64,000 bases of DNA, from positions 186,001 through 250,000 of the forward strand of contig JACIXR010000003.1 in the NCBI GenBank assembly GCA_014360495.1. Reading direction: 5' to 3'. The stretch is from a bacterium. Lineage in GTDB: Bacteria; Armatimonadota; JACIXR01. Positions within the stretch are counted from its first letter, which is position 1. Each line of letters opens with the position of its first letter. Shown in pieces: positions 54,135 through 63,615 of this stretch. The notes beneath the pieces are model-generated. The model did not search any database and was not told the DNA's origin. It was given only the letters and a program-made list of their open reading frames with translations. The translations under genes and the position numbers were made by a program.

Positions 54135-56317
54135 TATTTTACCAAATACAACCTCGCCTCGTAAACATAAATCTCGCTTCCTCCGTTTGAGGAAAGAAAC
54201 TCTACTTTCAATTTCCTCGCTTTCACATTTGGAAACCTCAGCCTAAGGAAATATTTTTTATTTTTACTCACCTCAAAGATTTCTCTCCATTGTTCCTCTA
54301 ATAGAGCGTAGACTTTGAAATCCTTCGGGATATGAGGTGGGATGTAAAATGGAGGCAGCTGGCTGTATTCCTTTTCAATTGATGCGTCAAAGATAAACTG
54401 GAGCATGTTGAACTCCATTTCTTCCCCTAAATCCATCTCCAAGTATTGGGGAAATCCTTTCCTCCCATCCGATATCCAGACATTCGTCCATTTCTCCGGT
54501 CGAGAGACCCCCGAAACGATGTTGTCAGGAGTGAAGGGACAAAGCGTGGGAACGAGTTTGAAAAAGAGATTCTTCCCCATCCTGAAACGCCATAGATCGC
54601 CAGTTTTATAAATCTCAGTCAAACCGGGAAGCTGCTCGTTAGTCTCCTTTATATAAACCCCCTCTTTTGGCTCGAGATAGAACCAATAAATTCCCCTCTC
54701 AAATTCTCTTTTAAGTTCTATCTCCACTTCCTGCTCTCCCTCTTTCAAATGTATCTCCTTTTGTATTATGCTTTCGCTTGCCGTGAAATCCCAGAGGTCA
54801 GAGGAACTTTTAAGATGGAAAGAAATGATTGCGGGCTTTTCCGCGCGGATATGCAAAATCAACTTCTCCACATAGTCTTGAAGGGGCAATTTCTGTCCGA
54901 TTGGATTTGTCAACTCCACTTCGCTATTCGGATTTTTGAAGAGGAGAGGGAGGGAAGAGGAAGCGGTTATTTTCGCTGTTCTCAGAAGGTCATCTTCATC
55001 ATCGTTTTTCACTCCCGGGATGAAGCAACCATCTTTGAGAAGCTCTTGCTGTAATTCTTTTATGTGATTAGGGAATATATCCCTTGGGAAGATGGCATAT
55101 TTCTTGCAAATTGCGGCAGCGGTTCCTACCGCCTGCCCCAAAAGGGCACAGGTTCCCATAAGCCTCGTGCTCCCTAAGGCTACATGGGTTACGCTGATAT
55201 TTCTACCAGCGAGCAAAAGATTTTTTATGTTTTTGGAATAGAGGCATCTGAAGGGAATTTGGTAAATATAGACGAATCTTTTTTCCCATTCCTCAATTCT
55301 CCCGCTCGTGCAGGGCTCAGGATAATCCTCCCTTGCAAGGATTCCTCCAGGCGTGTGAAGGTCTATGAACCATCCGCCATAAGCAACCGCGTCGGGAAAT
55401 TGTCTTCTCTCCTTTAAGTCCTGCTCCTTCAAAATATAATCACCCATGAAACGCCTTGATTCCCTCTTTCCCGGCACCATTCCAACCCATTCAAGGGAGA
55501 AGTTTTCAAAACCGTGATTACCCTCGTTTTTCAAGTGGTCCCAGATTCCCAAAAGATGGGCGAGGAGATTGTGCTTTATCTCCTCGTTGTCGTAGATTGT
55601 GTCGTAGGGATAGCCGATTTCAATCCACCAATAGCCCGGCATATAATTGTGGGGACGAAGTTTCAAGGCGATATCCCCCTCGGGGTATTTGATAGCCCAA
55701 GAGGGCGGTTCAAAAGGAACCGGCTTCCCGCAATCCCTTACGAGAAACATCAAGGAGTTCCCCATAATCCCGTTATCAGGTTCATCTGGAGCAAGCTCCT
55801 CACCGAACTCCTTTTTTCCTTCTCTCCCCATCCTGAATTCCGCTCCCACGGAGAAGGCGAGGGTGCCATCGCCCGAGGCATCAAGGAAATAATCGCCCTT
55901 TATTATCAACTCCTTCTCTGAGCCGAGCTGAACGCAATAAACCGCCTCGATTAAATCCTTGCTTTTCATTATTCCTTTTCTGCAGGAGGTATTGAGGAAC
56001 ATATCAACCCCATCTTCCCTTAAGGCATCGTAGAGGACGAGGTCCAAGATGGAGTTGGCGAGCGAACTGTTGTGAAATTGGAAATTCCTCCTTCGCTCCT
56101 CCAAGAAGAGTTCCGCGATGATGCCCGTTTCCCTTGCCCAAGCGTTGAAAGAAGCGGCGCCTCCTATAGGAACCCTTATCTCAGAGCTGGCATTTCCCCC
56201 AAAGACCGGTCTATCCTGAATTATGCAAACCGAGAGCCCATGTCTCCTGCCTGCGAGAGCTCCGCAAACTCCCGCGAGCCCTCCTCCTACGACAACGAGG
56301 TCATATTTTTCTTTCAT
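54134..56317 (-). CDS. FAD-dependent oxidoreductase (PF12831-like)
   Basis: 727 residues from the ATG at 56315-56317 (MKEKYDLVVVGGG). The Rossmann GxGxxG reads VVVGGGLAGVCGALAG, followed by FGGNASSEIR, ASGDGTLAFSVGAEFRMG and the FAD C-terminal signature GTCALLGQAVGTAAAI. A C-terminal discoidin-like beta domain (~570-727) is present. Members are common in polysaccharide-degrading bacteria; no signal peptide is seen. A longer frame to 56335 would add six residues. Confidence 0.88.
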   Translation of the reverse strand: MKEKYDLVVVGGGLAGVCGALAGRRHGLSVCIIQDRPVFGGNASSEIRVPIGGAASFNAWARETGIIAELFLEERRRNFQFHNSSLANSILDLVLYDALREDGVDMFLNTSCRKGIMKSKDLIEAVYCVQLGSEKELIIKGDYFLDASGDGTLAFSVGAEFRMGREGKKEFGEELAPDEPDNGIMGNSLMFLVRDCGKPVPFEPPSWAIKYPEGDIALKLRPHNYMPGYWWIEIGYPYDTIYDNEEIKHNLLAHLLGIWDHLKNEGNHGFENFSLEWVGMVPGKRESRRFMGDYILKEQDLKERRQFPDAVAYGGWFIDLHTPGGILAREDYPEPCTSGRIEEWEKRFVYIYQIPFRCLYSKNIKNLLLAGRNISVTHVALGSTRLMGTCALLGQAVGTAAAICKKYAIFPRDIFPNHIKELQQELLKDGCFIPGVKNDDEDDLLRTAKITASSSLPLLFKNPNSEVELTNPIGQKLPLQDYVEKLILHIRAEKPAIISFHLKSSSDLWDFTASESIIQKEIHLKEGEQEVEIELKREFERGIYWFYLEPKEGVYIKETNEQLPGLTEIYKTGDLWRFRMGKNLFFKLVPTLCPFTPDNIVSGVSRPEKWTNVWISDGRKGFPQYLEMDLGEEMEFNMLQFIFDASIEKEYSQLPPFYIPPHIPKDFKVYALLEEQWREIFEVSKNKKYFLRLRFPNVKARKLKVEFLSSNGGSEIYVYEARLYLVK

Positions 56318-56368
56318 ATCAAAATACCTCCTCAATTAATTTGCTTCAAGAATTGATTTCTCGTTATG

Positions 56369-56986
56369 TCAATTCCAGATCGATCTCTTCATTTTCTCCA
56401 AATCGTAAACCGCATAAAGGATAGGAACGATTTTCCTTTTCGTTTTACCAGCTCTTGCTTCTTTCCTCTCGCTTATCTTAGCAATCTGAAAGCATATGTC
56501 GTTAACCATCGCATCTATTCCTCTCGCATCCAGCTCAGCATCGCATATCAATGGCAAGTTCAAATTCTTTTTTGAGGCTACATATTCAAAAACATAACAA
56601 AAATCGAGCTGGGTGAGAAGAGAAACCCAAGTTCTATACATCCTCGCCTTAAATCCTTTCTTGAACCAATCGTTTTCTTCCAGCCGTCTGTTAAAATAGT
56701 ATCTTTTAAATTTCTCTAAAGCTTCTTTTTTCTCAGGAATGGTGTTTATCTCGGTCCAGAAATTTTCAAACCAATCCTCAAAGCTGAGAAATTCTCTCTT
56801 TTCCCAATAATATTTAAAGATTGATTCAAGCGGAAGGATTTCTTTATAAAGGTTTTGTTCCACCCATTTAACGTCCCTTAACTCTTCCCTGTATTTATCC
56901 AACGGGATGCTCTCTAAGAATCTGCGAAACCTCTCGAAGTCGGTTAAATTGTCAATCATCTCAGCACTTTCCTTATCTCCTCCCAT
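56369..56986 (-). CDS. TaqI-type restriction endonuclease, truncated
   Basis: 205 residues from ATG 56984-56986 (TGATG overlap with the methylase stop); TaqI has 263. RYRTWVSLLTQ-type text (RMYRTWVSLLTQLDFCYVFE) and CDAELDARGIDAMVND are the TaqI signatures around the catalytic Asp residues. Family members then show QIKK; here it is QIAK, losing one expected lysine. The C-terminus ends just after ILYAVYDLEKM, where TaqI has roughly 60 more residues. The recognition would be TCGA in an intact enzyme. Probably inactive. Confidence 0.75.
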   Translation of the reverse strand: MGGDKESAEMIDNLTDFERFRRFLESIPLDKYREELRDVKWVEQNLYKEILPLESIFKYYWEKREFLSFEDWFENFWTEINTIPEKKEALEKFKRYYFNRRLEENDWFKKGFKARMYRTWVSLLTQLDFCYVFEYVASKKNLNLPLICDAELDARGIDAMVNDICFQIAKISERKEARAGKTKRKIVPILYAVYDLEKMKRSIWN

Positions 56987-58149
56987 CAATTCCTAGTAGG
57001 CAAAGGGATGTTCTCCAATTGGGTTATGCTTAGATGGTAAGTTATTTCCCTATACACTTCTTTGACATATCTTGATACATATTCGGAGTTTAAATATTCC
57101 ACAACTTCTCTTTCATTCATATCAAATGTAAAGAGACTGTTTTTTCTTATGAGATGGTAGACATCTCCCATCCAGGGATAGCCTTTATGGTCGTAGCCAG
57201 CAGCCACCTTCCCGCCTTCCCGGAAGCCCAATCCCACAACAATATGAGGCAAGCCGAAGAAAGCCCTTAATTTCTGTATTTCATTCGCTTTTATCCAATA
57301 ACCTGTATAGTTCTCGTAAATAACTTGATTACGCTTTAGATTTCTCCCATTTAATATGGGGAGAAAATCCGGGGAAGGTGGGTTATCGCTTTTGACTATC
57401 AAGGGATTGTTTTTTATTTCGGGCGTGCGAGGTGATATACGGACATCATATATCTCCCCTAAGCGATATTTACACAAGCTTTCCATTTTTTTCGTCCAAT
57501 CTGTCTCAAAAGTGATAACCTCGCCCTGCCAATTCGTCCTTAATTTTATCTGCTTTATCTCCCCGTCTTCGTATTCGAAAAGCTCCAATCTATGGGCGAA
57601 TTTGGGGGATTTAATGTAGTTTAGAATAACGCAAGCGACATCTGCTTCCGGCTTAAACACCTCTGCTCCGAGATAAATAATGGCGGTTCCACCATTTTGG
57701 GAGAGAAAGCCCCTCAACTTTTTGAACTCATCCAATATCATAAATGTAGCCGGCACGATGAAAATAAGTTGTCCATTCTCTCTGAGAAGTTTCAGGGATT
57801 TCTTTATAAGTGCAGAGAGATAATCGGCTATTTCCTTGTTTATTTCAACGCCAAAAAGCCTCGCCTTCTCATAAAGCAAAGGAAAATTTCTCTTAATCCC
57901 TATTAGAAATTGAGCTAAGCCACAGGCTGGTTCAAGGATGTTTATTTCTCTATTAGAAAATCGTTCTCTGTCTATCAAGCTCACCATCAAATCAACAATG
58001 TATTGGGGGGTGAAGAATATCCCGTAATCCTTTCTGATGGACTTAAGCCTATCAGGGAAGGTAGTTTGAGAAGAAAGATAATGCCTGATCGCTTCCTCCT
58101 TTATCAAAATATATTCATCAGAAGATAGCTCGTATTCCTTTTCTTCCAT
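56986..58149 (-). CDS. TaqI-type N6-adenine DNA methyltransferase lacking the NPPY block
   Basis: 387 residues from ATG 58147-58149 (MEEKEYELSS). FFTPQYIVDLMVSLI and ILEPACGLAQFLIGI form the SAM-binding start; FGVEINKEIADYL is motif II-III. The text then passes straight to KKSLKLLRENGQLIFIVPAT, which in the family comes after the catalytic motif IV NPPY. About 60-70 residues, including NPPY, are missing without a frame change. The C-terminal target-recognition part is intact. It is expected to be catalytically dead. The endonuclease follows in an overlapping frame. Confidence 0.8.
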   Translation of the reverse strand: MEEKEYELSSDEYILIKEEAIRHYLSSQTTFPDRLKSIRKDYGIFFTPQYIVDLMVSLIDRERFSNREINILEPACGLAQFLIGIKRNFPLLYEKARLFGVEINKEIADYLSALIKKSLKLLRENGQLIFIVPATFMILDEFKKLRGFLSQNGGTAIIYLGAEVFKPEADVACVILNYIKSPKFAHRLELFEYEDGEIKQIKLRTNWQGEVITFETDWTKKMESLCKYRLGEIYDVRISPRTPEIKNNPLIVKSDNPPSPDFLPILNGRNLKRNQVIYENYTGYWIKANEIQKLRAFFGLPHIVVGLGFREGGKVAAGYDHKGYPWMGDVYHLIRKNSLFTFDMNEREVVEYLNSEYVSRYVKEVYREITYHLSITQLENIPLPTRN

Positions 58150-58162
58150 ATTGTTATGATAA

Positions 58163-58191
58163 ATCATACCATAAAAGCCCAACGAGAGCAA
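58163..58191 (-). promoter_or_regulatory. promoter of the restriction-modification pair
   Basis: TTGCTC (58186-58191), 17 bases, TATGAT (58163-58168) on the minus strand, 13 bases before the methylase ATG, with no Shine-Dalgarno sequence. Confidence 0.5.
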
Positions 58192-58235
58192 TAAATTGGG
58201 AATGTTATTAAAGGTGATTTGAATATCCATCAGCC

Positions 58236-58264
58236 TTGACTGACCTTTTCTTGATGGCTATAAT
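58236..58264 (+). promoter_or_regulatory. promoter of SRP RNA
   Basis: TTGACT (58236-58241), 17 bases, TATAAT (58259-58264), 6-9 bases before the paired 5' end of the RNA. Confidence 0.9.
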
Positions 58265-58270
58265 TTTCAT

Positions 58271-58553
58271 GCTCTCGGCTGCGCTAGGCGGGGAGCCGGC
58301 GGTGCCCTGAACCCGAAATCCGCCTATGCGGGGCTGAATTCCCACCAAGAGCTCTTCCTTTGTGGTAAGGGTCCTTTCCAGAGGCGATGAAGGTCGGGTC
58401 CCGATGGCGAGTTCCCGCTCCAAACCCCGCCAGGTCCGGAAGGAAGCAACGGTAAGGAGATGGGAAAGCGCGCTCGGCAAACCTGGCTGGAGCCAGAAGG
58501 GAGGAATATCCTGCTGGAAAGGAAGTAGCGAAGGTGGGTGCGCAGCCGAGGGC
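58271..58553 (+). ncRNA. ffs: signal recognition particle RNA, long form
   Basis: The helix-8 core CCAGGTCCGGAAGGAAGCAA is present at 58429-58450 or so, and the 5' Alu part has GGCGGTGCCCTGAACCCG and GGGCTGAATTCCC, as in the ~270-nt SRP RNA of Bacillus and Thermus. The ends pair: CTCGGCTGCGC (58274-58284) with GCGCAGCCGAG (58540-58550). It forms the SRP with Ffh. Confidence 0.95.
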
Positions 58554-58560
58554 TCTTAAA

Positions 58561-59646
58561 ATGAAAAGCTTTTCCTTTAAACTATTCTATCTGTTCGTCC
58601 TTGCAATTCTGCCCTCTCAAGGAAGGGAGGCGTTCCCAATGCAAGAGAAGATGATAAAGGGGGAAAAGATAATCGCCGTAAGGGGAGGAGGATATTTCCC
58701 TGTTTTGATAAAGTTGAAAAACGGTGAACTGGCAGCAGTCGTTAGAGGCGGCGCTCCCCATCTCGGCGTAGGTGGAAGGCTTGATTTGATTAAATCAAAG
58801 GACGGAGGTAAAAGTTGGTCTAAGCCGAAAACAATCGCAGATATCCCTCCCGATTCCCGCAATCCCGCCTTCGGACAAGCCAGGGATGGCACTTTAATCC
58901 TCGCCTTCGCTGTGACAGGTCCCTATGAAAACGGTCAATTCACAACCAAAACACAGGAATATTCCGTTTGGATTACGCGCTCCTTTGATAATGGGGAAAC
59001 TTGGGAGAAGCCCCAAAAGCTCGACATTTCTCCCCTCCAATACGGTTCACCCTATGGGAAAATAGTCCAATTATCCGATGGCACTCTCCTTATGAATATT
59101 TACGCATGGAATGATGAAATGAAAGAGGTTTACAGCTATGTCTTCCGCTCAAAAGATAATGGAAGGACTTGGGGTGAACCGACATTGATTGCCCCTCATT
59201 ACGATGAAACCGCCCTCCTTCCTTTGCCAGATAACAGAGTTTTAGCTTTCCTAAGAGATGAGAAAAGCTCTGGTCTTTGGCAGAGCGTATCAAATGATGG
59301 CGGGCAAAGTTGGAGCGAGCCAGTGAGGTTAACAGAGGGTCCAAGGCTTCCCGCCGATGCCATCCTCCTCAAAAGCGGGAACATTTTGCTGGTCTATGGA
59401 AGACGTATCCCTCCCTATGGGGTTGAAGGAATGATAAGCTACGATAAAGGGAAAACCTGGGATAAGGAAAGGGTTTTTCTCCTGGAATGGGGAGCGAAGA
59501 ACGCGGACTGCGGATATCCCAGTTCAGTTCAACTGGATGATGGAAAGATAGCGACGATTTATTATGGGGTAGAGCATATTGATTATCCCGAGTTAAAAGA
59601 ATACGCTATTTGCGTTCGCTATGAGGAAGAGGATATTAAAAATTAG
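58561..59646 (+). CDS. secreted sialidase/BNR-repeat exo-glycosidase-like protein
   Basis: 361 residues from ATG 58561. Signal peptide ~1-22. Asp-box turns SKDGGKSW, SFDNGETW, SKDNGRTW, SNDGGQSW and SYDKGKTW lie at roughly even spacing, marking a six-bladed sialidase-type propeller. An early arginine (RGGG) and a glutamate-containing VEHIDYPE end are compatible with GH33 but a sialidase activity is not proven. It starts just after the SRP RNA and may use its promoter by read-through. Confidence 0.8.
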   Translation: MKSFSFKLFYLFVLAILPSQGREAFPMQEKMIKGEKIIAVRGGGYFPVLIKLKNGELAAVVRGGAPHLGVGGRLDLIKSKDGGKSWSKPKTIADIPPDSRNPAFGQARDGTLILAFAVTGPYENGQFTTKTQEYSVWITRSFDNGETWEKPQKLDISPLQYGSPYGKIVQLSDGTLLMNIYAWNDEMKEVYSYVFRSKDNGRTWGEPTLIAPHYDETALLPLPDNRVLAFLRDEKSSGLWQSVSNDGGQSWSEPVRLTEGPRLPADAILLKSGNILLVYGRRIPPYGVEGMISYDKGKTWDKERVFLLEWGAKNADCGYPSSVQLDDGKIATIYYGVEHIDYPELKEYAICVRYEEEDIKN

Positions 59647-59713
59647 TTGCCAAAATTCTTTAGCGAGTTTAAAACTATGAGAGATAAAAATTTCAAGAAA
59701 GGAGAGATGTAAG

Positions 59714-60478
59714 ATGTCTAAACCAAGGATTGCACTTCAGCTTTATTCCGTGCGTGATGATTGTCAAAGGGAGTGGGAGAAGACGATTGAAGCGGTAGCG
59801 AAGATGGGTTATGAGGGAGTAGAGCTGGCAGGCTACTACGATAGGAGCGCCGAGGAATGGAGAAAGCTACTGGATAGCCTCGGCTTGGTTGTAGCGGGGG
59901 CTCATATCCCTCTGGATTCCCTTCTTGGGGATGAATTCAAGAAGACGGTGGAGTTCCACAAGATATTGGGGAATAAAAACCTTATTGTTCCCTGGATACC
60001 ACCCGAGAAATTCAGCACGAAGGAAGCGATTCTGGAGACGGCGAAGCTCTTCAACGAGTTGGCAGAGAAGCTGAAGGCAGAGGGAATGAGAACTGGCTAT
60101 CACAATCACTCCGCCGAGTTTCAACGAATCGATGGGGAGATGATATGGGATATCTTCTTCGGAGCCACCTCCCCCGATGTGATTATGCAGTTGGATACGG
60201 GCAATGCTATGCATGGAGGAGTGAGTGCCGATGAGGTTATTGAGTTCATAAGAAAATATCCCGGAAGAGCGATAACCGTCCATCTGAAGGAATATTCCGC
60301 AACGAACGATAAGGCTCTCATAGGTGAAGGGGATATGAAGTGGAAGGAGTTCCTCTCCCTCTGCGAGACCGTTGGCGGAACGGAATGGTATATAATTGAG
60401 CAGGAGAGCTACGCCTACCCACCCCTCCAATGCGTTGAGCTCTGCCTAAAGAACTTGAAGAAGATAATGGAGGAGTAA
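59714..60478 (+). CDS. sugar-phosphate isomerase/epimerase (xylose isomerase-like barrel)
   Basis: 254 residues after [33 protein letters not shown] at the start, [35 protein letters not shown] and IEQESY are typical of the AP-endonuclease-2 superfamily. Metal ligands Glu/Asp/His are all visible. It is 5 bases upstream of the dehydrogenase gene. Confidence 0.9.
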   Translation: MSKPRIALQLYSVRDDCQREWEKTIEAVAKMGYEGVELAGYYDRSAEEWRKLLDSLGLVVAGAHIPLDSLLGDEFKKTVEFHKILGNKNLIVPWIPPEKFSTKEAILETAKLFNELAEKLKAEGMRTGYHNHSAEFQRIDGEMIWDIFFGATSPDVIMQLDTGNAMHGGVSADEVIEFIRKYPGRAITVHLKEYSATNDKALIGEGDMKWKEFLSLCETVGGTEWYIIEQESYAYPPLQCVELCLKNLKKIMEE

Positions 60479-60483
60479 GCTAT

Positions 60484-61590
60484 ATGGCTGAGGAGAAGGT
60501 AAAAATTGGTATAATTGGCGTTGGACAAATCGGAAAGCATCATATAGAGAATTACAAGCGGATTCCTGATGTTGAAATCGTAGCTATAGCGGATATAAAC
60601 GAAGCGGAAGCGAAGAGGGTCTCGGAGGTCTATGGAATACCCTATTATTACACCGATTTCCGCGAGCTCCTTAAAAGGGATGATATAATCGCTGTTGATG
60701 TTTGCCTCCATAATAACCTCCATATGCCAGTGACCGTGGAAGCCCTTCAGGCGGGCAAGCATGTCTACTGCGAGAAACCAATGGCGGGTTCCTATAGAGA
60801 CGCAGAATATATGTGGCAAGCTTCTCAGGAAACGGGCAAGATGTTGAGCATTCAGCTTTCCACCCTCTTCTCCCGGGAAACGAAGGTAGCGAAGACTCTC
60901 ATAGATGAAGGGAAGCTCGGTAAAATATACTTCGCCCGCTCAACAGGCTTTCGGAGGAGAGGACGCCCCTATGTTGATGGCTATGGAACATATTATTTCG
61001 TTAAGAAGGAATACGCTGGTGGCGGCGCCCTCTACGATACCGGCGTTTACAATATAGCCAACATCCTCTATCTCGCCGGAAACCCAGTCGTTGAGAGAAT
61101 CTCCGGGAAGATTTTCCAAGAGACACCCATGGACGAGAAACGAAGAGAGATTAGCGGATATGATGTGGAAGAGCTCGCCGTTGGATTGGTGAAATGTAAG
61201 GACGGATTCACTTTGGATATAATTGAGGCATGGGCTATTCATCTTGACAATTTTGAGAGCTCATTTATCGTAGGAAGCTCGGGAGGGATAAGGCTTCATC
61301 CCTTCGGCTTCTTCACAAGCGAGGGCGACCTATCGTTCAACTTCTCAGTAGATTTAGGAGAGGCTGATTGGCGCTGGCACACACTCAGGGAAAACGCCGA
61401 CGCTTATGATAGCCCTCAACAGCACTGGGTAGCAGCCCTTAAGGGAAGAGTGCCTCTCCTTCCCACAGCCGAGCTCGCCCTAAATACTATGCTTATCTCC
61501 GAGGGGATTTACCTCTCCAATGATTTGGGGAGAGAGGTAACCGCCGAGGAAGTCAGGCAGCTTTCTAAATCAACCGCTTTAAAGGTGTAG
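60484..61590 (+). CDS. Gfo/Idh/MocA-family oxidoreductase
   Basis: 368 residues. Rossmann motif [17 protein letters not shown], then [11 protein letters not shown], and the catalytic-region EKPMAGS where the family has EKP. The middle has [13 protein letters not shown]. It oxidises or epimerises a sugar or inositol, presumably together with the isomerase directly upstream. Full length. Confidence 0.93.
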   Translation: MAEEKVKIGIIGVGQIGKHHIENYKRIPDVEIVAIADINEAEAKRVSEVYGIPYYYTDFRELLKRDDIIAVDVCLHNNLHMPVTVEALQAGKHVYCEKPMAGSYRDAEYMWQASQETGKMLSIQLSTLFSRETKVAKTLIDEGKLGKIYFARSTGFRRRGRPYVDGYGTYYFVKKEYAGGGALYDTGVYNIANILYLAGNPVVERISGKIFQETPMDEKRREISGYDVEELAVGLVKCKDGFTLDIIEAWAIHLDNFESSFIVGSSGGIRLHPFGFFTSEGDLSFNFSVDLGEADWRWHTLRENADAYDSPQQHWVAALKGRVPLLPTAELALNTMLISEGIYLSNDLGREVTAEEVRQLSKSTALKV

Positions 61591-61606
61591 GAAAGGAGGT
61601 GAGCGA

Positions 61607-61798
61607 GTGCCGAATATCTACATAGAGGGTCCACCTATAAAGGATTTGGATAAGAAAAGGAAATTGGTCGCTGCGATAACGGATGCGGCAGCTGAGGCTT
61701 TTGGCTTGCCAAAGGAAGCGATAATAGTCACCATAAGGGAGAATCTCCCCGAGAATGTCGCCATCGGAGGGAGGTTGATCATAGATAGAGGCAGATAA
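61607..61798 (+). CDS. 4-oxalocrotonate tautomerase-family protein
   Basis: 63 residues from GTG 61607 after GGAGGTGAG. Pro is residue 2, which becomes the N-terminal catalytic base after Met removal (MPNIYIEGP). The rest reads LVAAITDAAAEAFG, as in the family. It ends 12 bases inside the proposed dnaX start. Confidence 0.88.
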   Translation: MPNIYIEGPPIKDLDKKRKLVAAITDAAAEAFGLPKEAIIVTIRENLPENVAIGGRLIIDRGR

Positions 61799-63521
61799 TC
61801 AAAAGGAAAAAGAAGAAAAGCACAAGGCACTTTACACGAAGTATCGCCCAAAAAGATTTGAGGAAGTAGTTGGGCAGAGACACATAGTTCAAACGCTGAA
61901 AAACGCCGTAGCGAGCGGGAACATCGCTCACGCCTATCTCTTCTGTGGTCCAAGAGGGAGCGGAAAGACTACCACTGCTCGCCTTTTAGCTATGGCACTT
62001 AATTGCGAGCAAGGTCCTGCTCCCGAGCCCTGTGGTAAATGCGAGATGTGTAGAGCAATCCACGAGGGAAGGGCAACGATGGATGTAATAGAGATGGACG
62101 CTGCTTCAAGCACAAGCGTTGATGATGTAAGGGAACTAAGGGAAACTGTCAAGCTCGCTCCCGCCCATGCGCGCTACAAGTTTTACATAATAGACGAAGT
62201 TCACAGGCTCTCCCGTTCCGCCTTTGACGCCCTCTTAAAGACGATAGAGGAACCTCCTCCCAACGTCATTTTCGTTCTCGCCACAACGGAACCGAACAAG
62301 GTGCCTCCCACGATTGTTTCCCGCTGTCAGAGATTTGATTTCCGACGAGGAAGCGATAAGGAAATAAAGGATTACCTTAATAGGGTATGTAAGGGAGAGG
62401 GCATAGAAATTGAGGATTCCGCCCTCTCCCTCCTCGCCGAGCAAGCAGAGGGAAGCTGGCGAGACGCTTTGTCACTTCTGGAACAGGTGTGGGCGTATAC
62501 CCAGAATAAGAAGATAGATGTTCAGGATGTGGAAGAGGTATTGGGGATTGTTGAGGCGGAAACGCTGTCTCGTTTCCTTCGTGCCGTTGCCGAAGGAAGG
62601 TTCGCGGAGGGAGTAAAAATAATTGAGGAAGTGCTAAATAAGGGAAGGGACCCGAAAGAGTTCTTGAAAGCTCTCACCAATCGCTTGAGGGAACTTCTTT
62701 TGATAAATATGAGAGCGGAATCCCTTTTGGAGACCGAGAAGAGAAGCCAACTGCGAAGGGAAGCAAGCTATTTCTCCCCAGATGTTCTCATTAAAATGTT
62801 GGAGGAATGTTTTTCAAGCGAGAGCTGGCTCAGGCTTTCCCCCTCTCCTCGCCTCCCTTTGGAGATGCTCTTGGTAAGGCTCATCCAGATAGGTGGGAAG
62901 TGGGAGGAAATCAAAGAAGGGAGGTTGGCTGTGGAAGAGGAGGCTGAGGAAGTTCCCCCTGAAGAGGTCTCCACTGAGGAGGTATCGGAGGAAGAATTGG
63001 GGGAAGAAGAGCGAATAGGTGCGGAAGAGGAAGGCGTAAGCGAAGGTGTAGCGCTGGAAAAAGAGGAAAAAGAAGAGCTTGAGGAAGTTCCAGCACCAAA
63101 GGTAGTTGAAAGTATAGATATTGAGACGATAAAGCAAAAGTGGGATGAGGTAGTGGATACAGCGATGGCGGAGGAAGAGCATACGCAGTTGGGCGTCATC
63201 TTGAGTCAAGTAAAGCCTATTTCCATAGACGATAAGTTCTTCACAATAGGCTTCCCTAAAAGCAAGGAGTTTTTGAAGAAGAACTTGGAAAGAAACGGAG
63301 AGAAGCAAGAAAAGTTATTGGTTATTTTGCGGACTGTATTTCCTGGCTTCTCGCAGAAGATAAAGGCTGTGCTTGTAGAGGAGGAAGAAGAGAAGGGCGA
63401 AGAGGGCAAGGTGGAGGAAGAGAGAAGAAAGGCGGAGAGAAAAGAGAGAAGCAAAAGGCAGGAAAGCGAGGAAGGTAAACTTTTCCGCAGCGTTTTTCCC
63501 GAAGCACGGCGAATCCGCTGA
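61785..63521 (+). CDS. dnaX: DNA polymerase III subunit gamma/tau, non-standard start
   Basis: 578 residues if the ATA at 61785 is used. Residues ~15-60 read ALYTKYRPKRFEEVVGQRHI and FCGPRGSGKTTTARLLA (Walker A), then the zinc site CGKCEMC, VIEMDAASSTSVDD, YIIDEVHRLS, LLKTIEEPP and LATTEPNKVP. These residues are in frame with the rest but no ATG, GTG or TTG precedes them after the TAG at 61782; the first ATG is at 61992, after the Walker A. GGAGGGAGG (61766-61774) is 10 bases before the ATA. Domain III is followed by an acidic linker and a lysine-rich tau-like tail. It overlaps the tautomerase. Confidence 0.88.
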   Translation: MEADNQKEKEEKHKALYTKYRPKRFEEVVGQRHIVQTLKNAVASGNIAHAYLFCGPRGSGKTTTARLLAMALNCEQGPAPEPCGKCEMCRAIHEGRATMDVIEMDAASSTSVDDVRELRETVKLAPAHARYKFYIIDEVHRLSRSAFDALLKTIEEPPPNVIFVLATTEPNKVPPTIVSRCQRFDFRRGSDKEIKDYLNRVCKGEGIEIEDSALSLLAEQAEGSWRDALSLLEQVWAYTQNKKIDVQDVEEVLGIVEAETLSRFLRAVAEGRFAEGVKIIEEVLNKGRDPKEFLKALTNRLRELLLINMRAESLLETEKRSQLRREASYFSPDVLIKMLEECFSSESWLRLSPSPRLPLEMLLVRLIQIGGKWEEIKEGRLAVEEEAEEVPPEEVSTEEVSEEELGEEERIGAEEEGVSEGVALEKEEKEELEEVPAPKVVESIDIETIKQKWDEVVDTAMAEEEHTQLGVILSQVKPISIDDKFFTIGFPKSKEFLKKNLERNGEKQEKLLVILRTVFPGFSQKIKAVLVEEEEEKGEEGKVEEERRKAERKERSKRQESEEGKLFRSVFPEARRIR

Positions 63522-63523
63522 TG

Positions 63524-63588
63524 TATAATTCCATAACATTTGAGACTCCCCAGGAGCTCTCTCATATTGCTTTGACTATACAGCCCAA
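63524..63588 (+). repeat. dispersed ~65-bp repeat, copy D
   Basis: TATAATTCCATAACATTTGAG at the left, TTTGACTATACAGCCC at the right. It starts two bases after the dnaX stop. It differs from copies A and C mainly at the right end. Confidence 0.8.
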
Positions 63589-63615
63589 TGGAGTATTCAC
63601 CTCCGTTATCCGTTT

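Noticed and set aside
58362-58559. Open frames inside the SRP RNA
   Set aside because: The region is a structured RNA with paired ends and the conserved GGTCCGGAAGGAAGC core.
62900-63100. Programmed frameshift in dnaX producing gamma
   Set aside because: The region is acidic and A-rich, but I see no run of A or slippery heptamer of the usual kind with a following hairpin.
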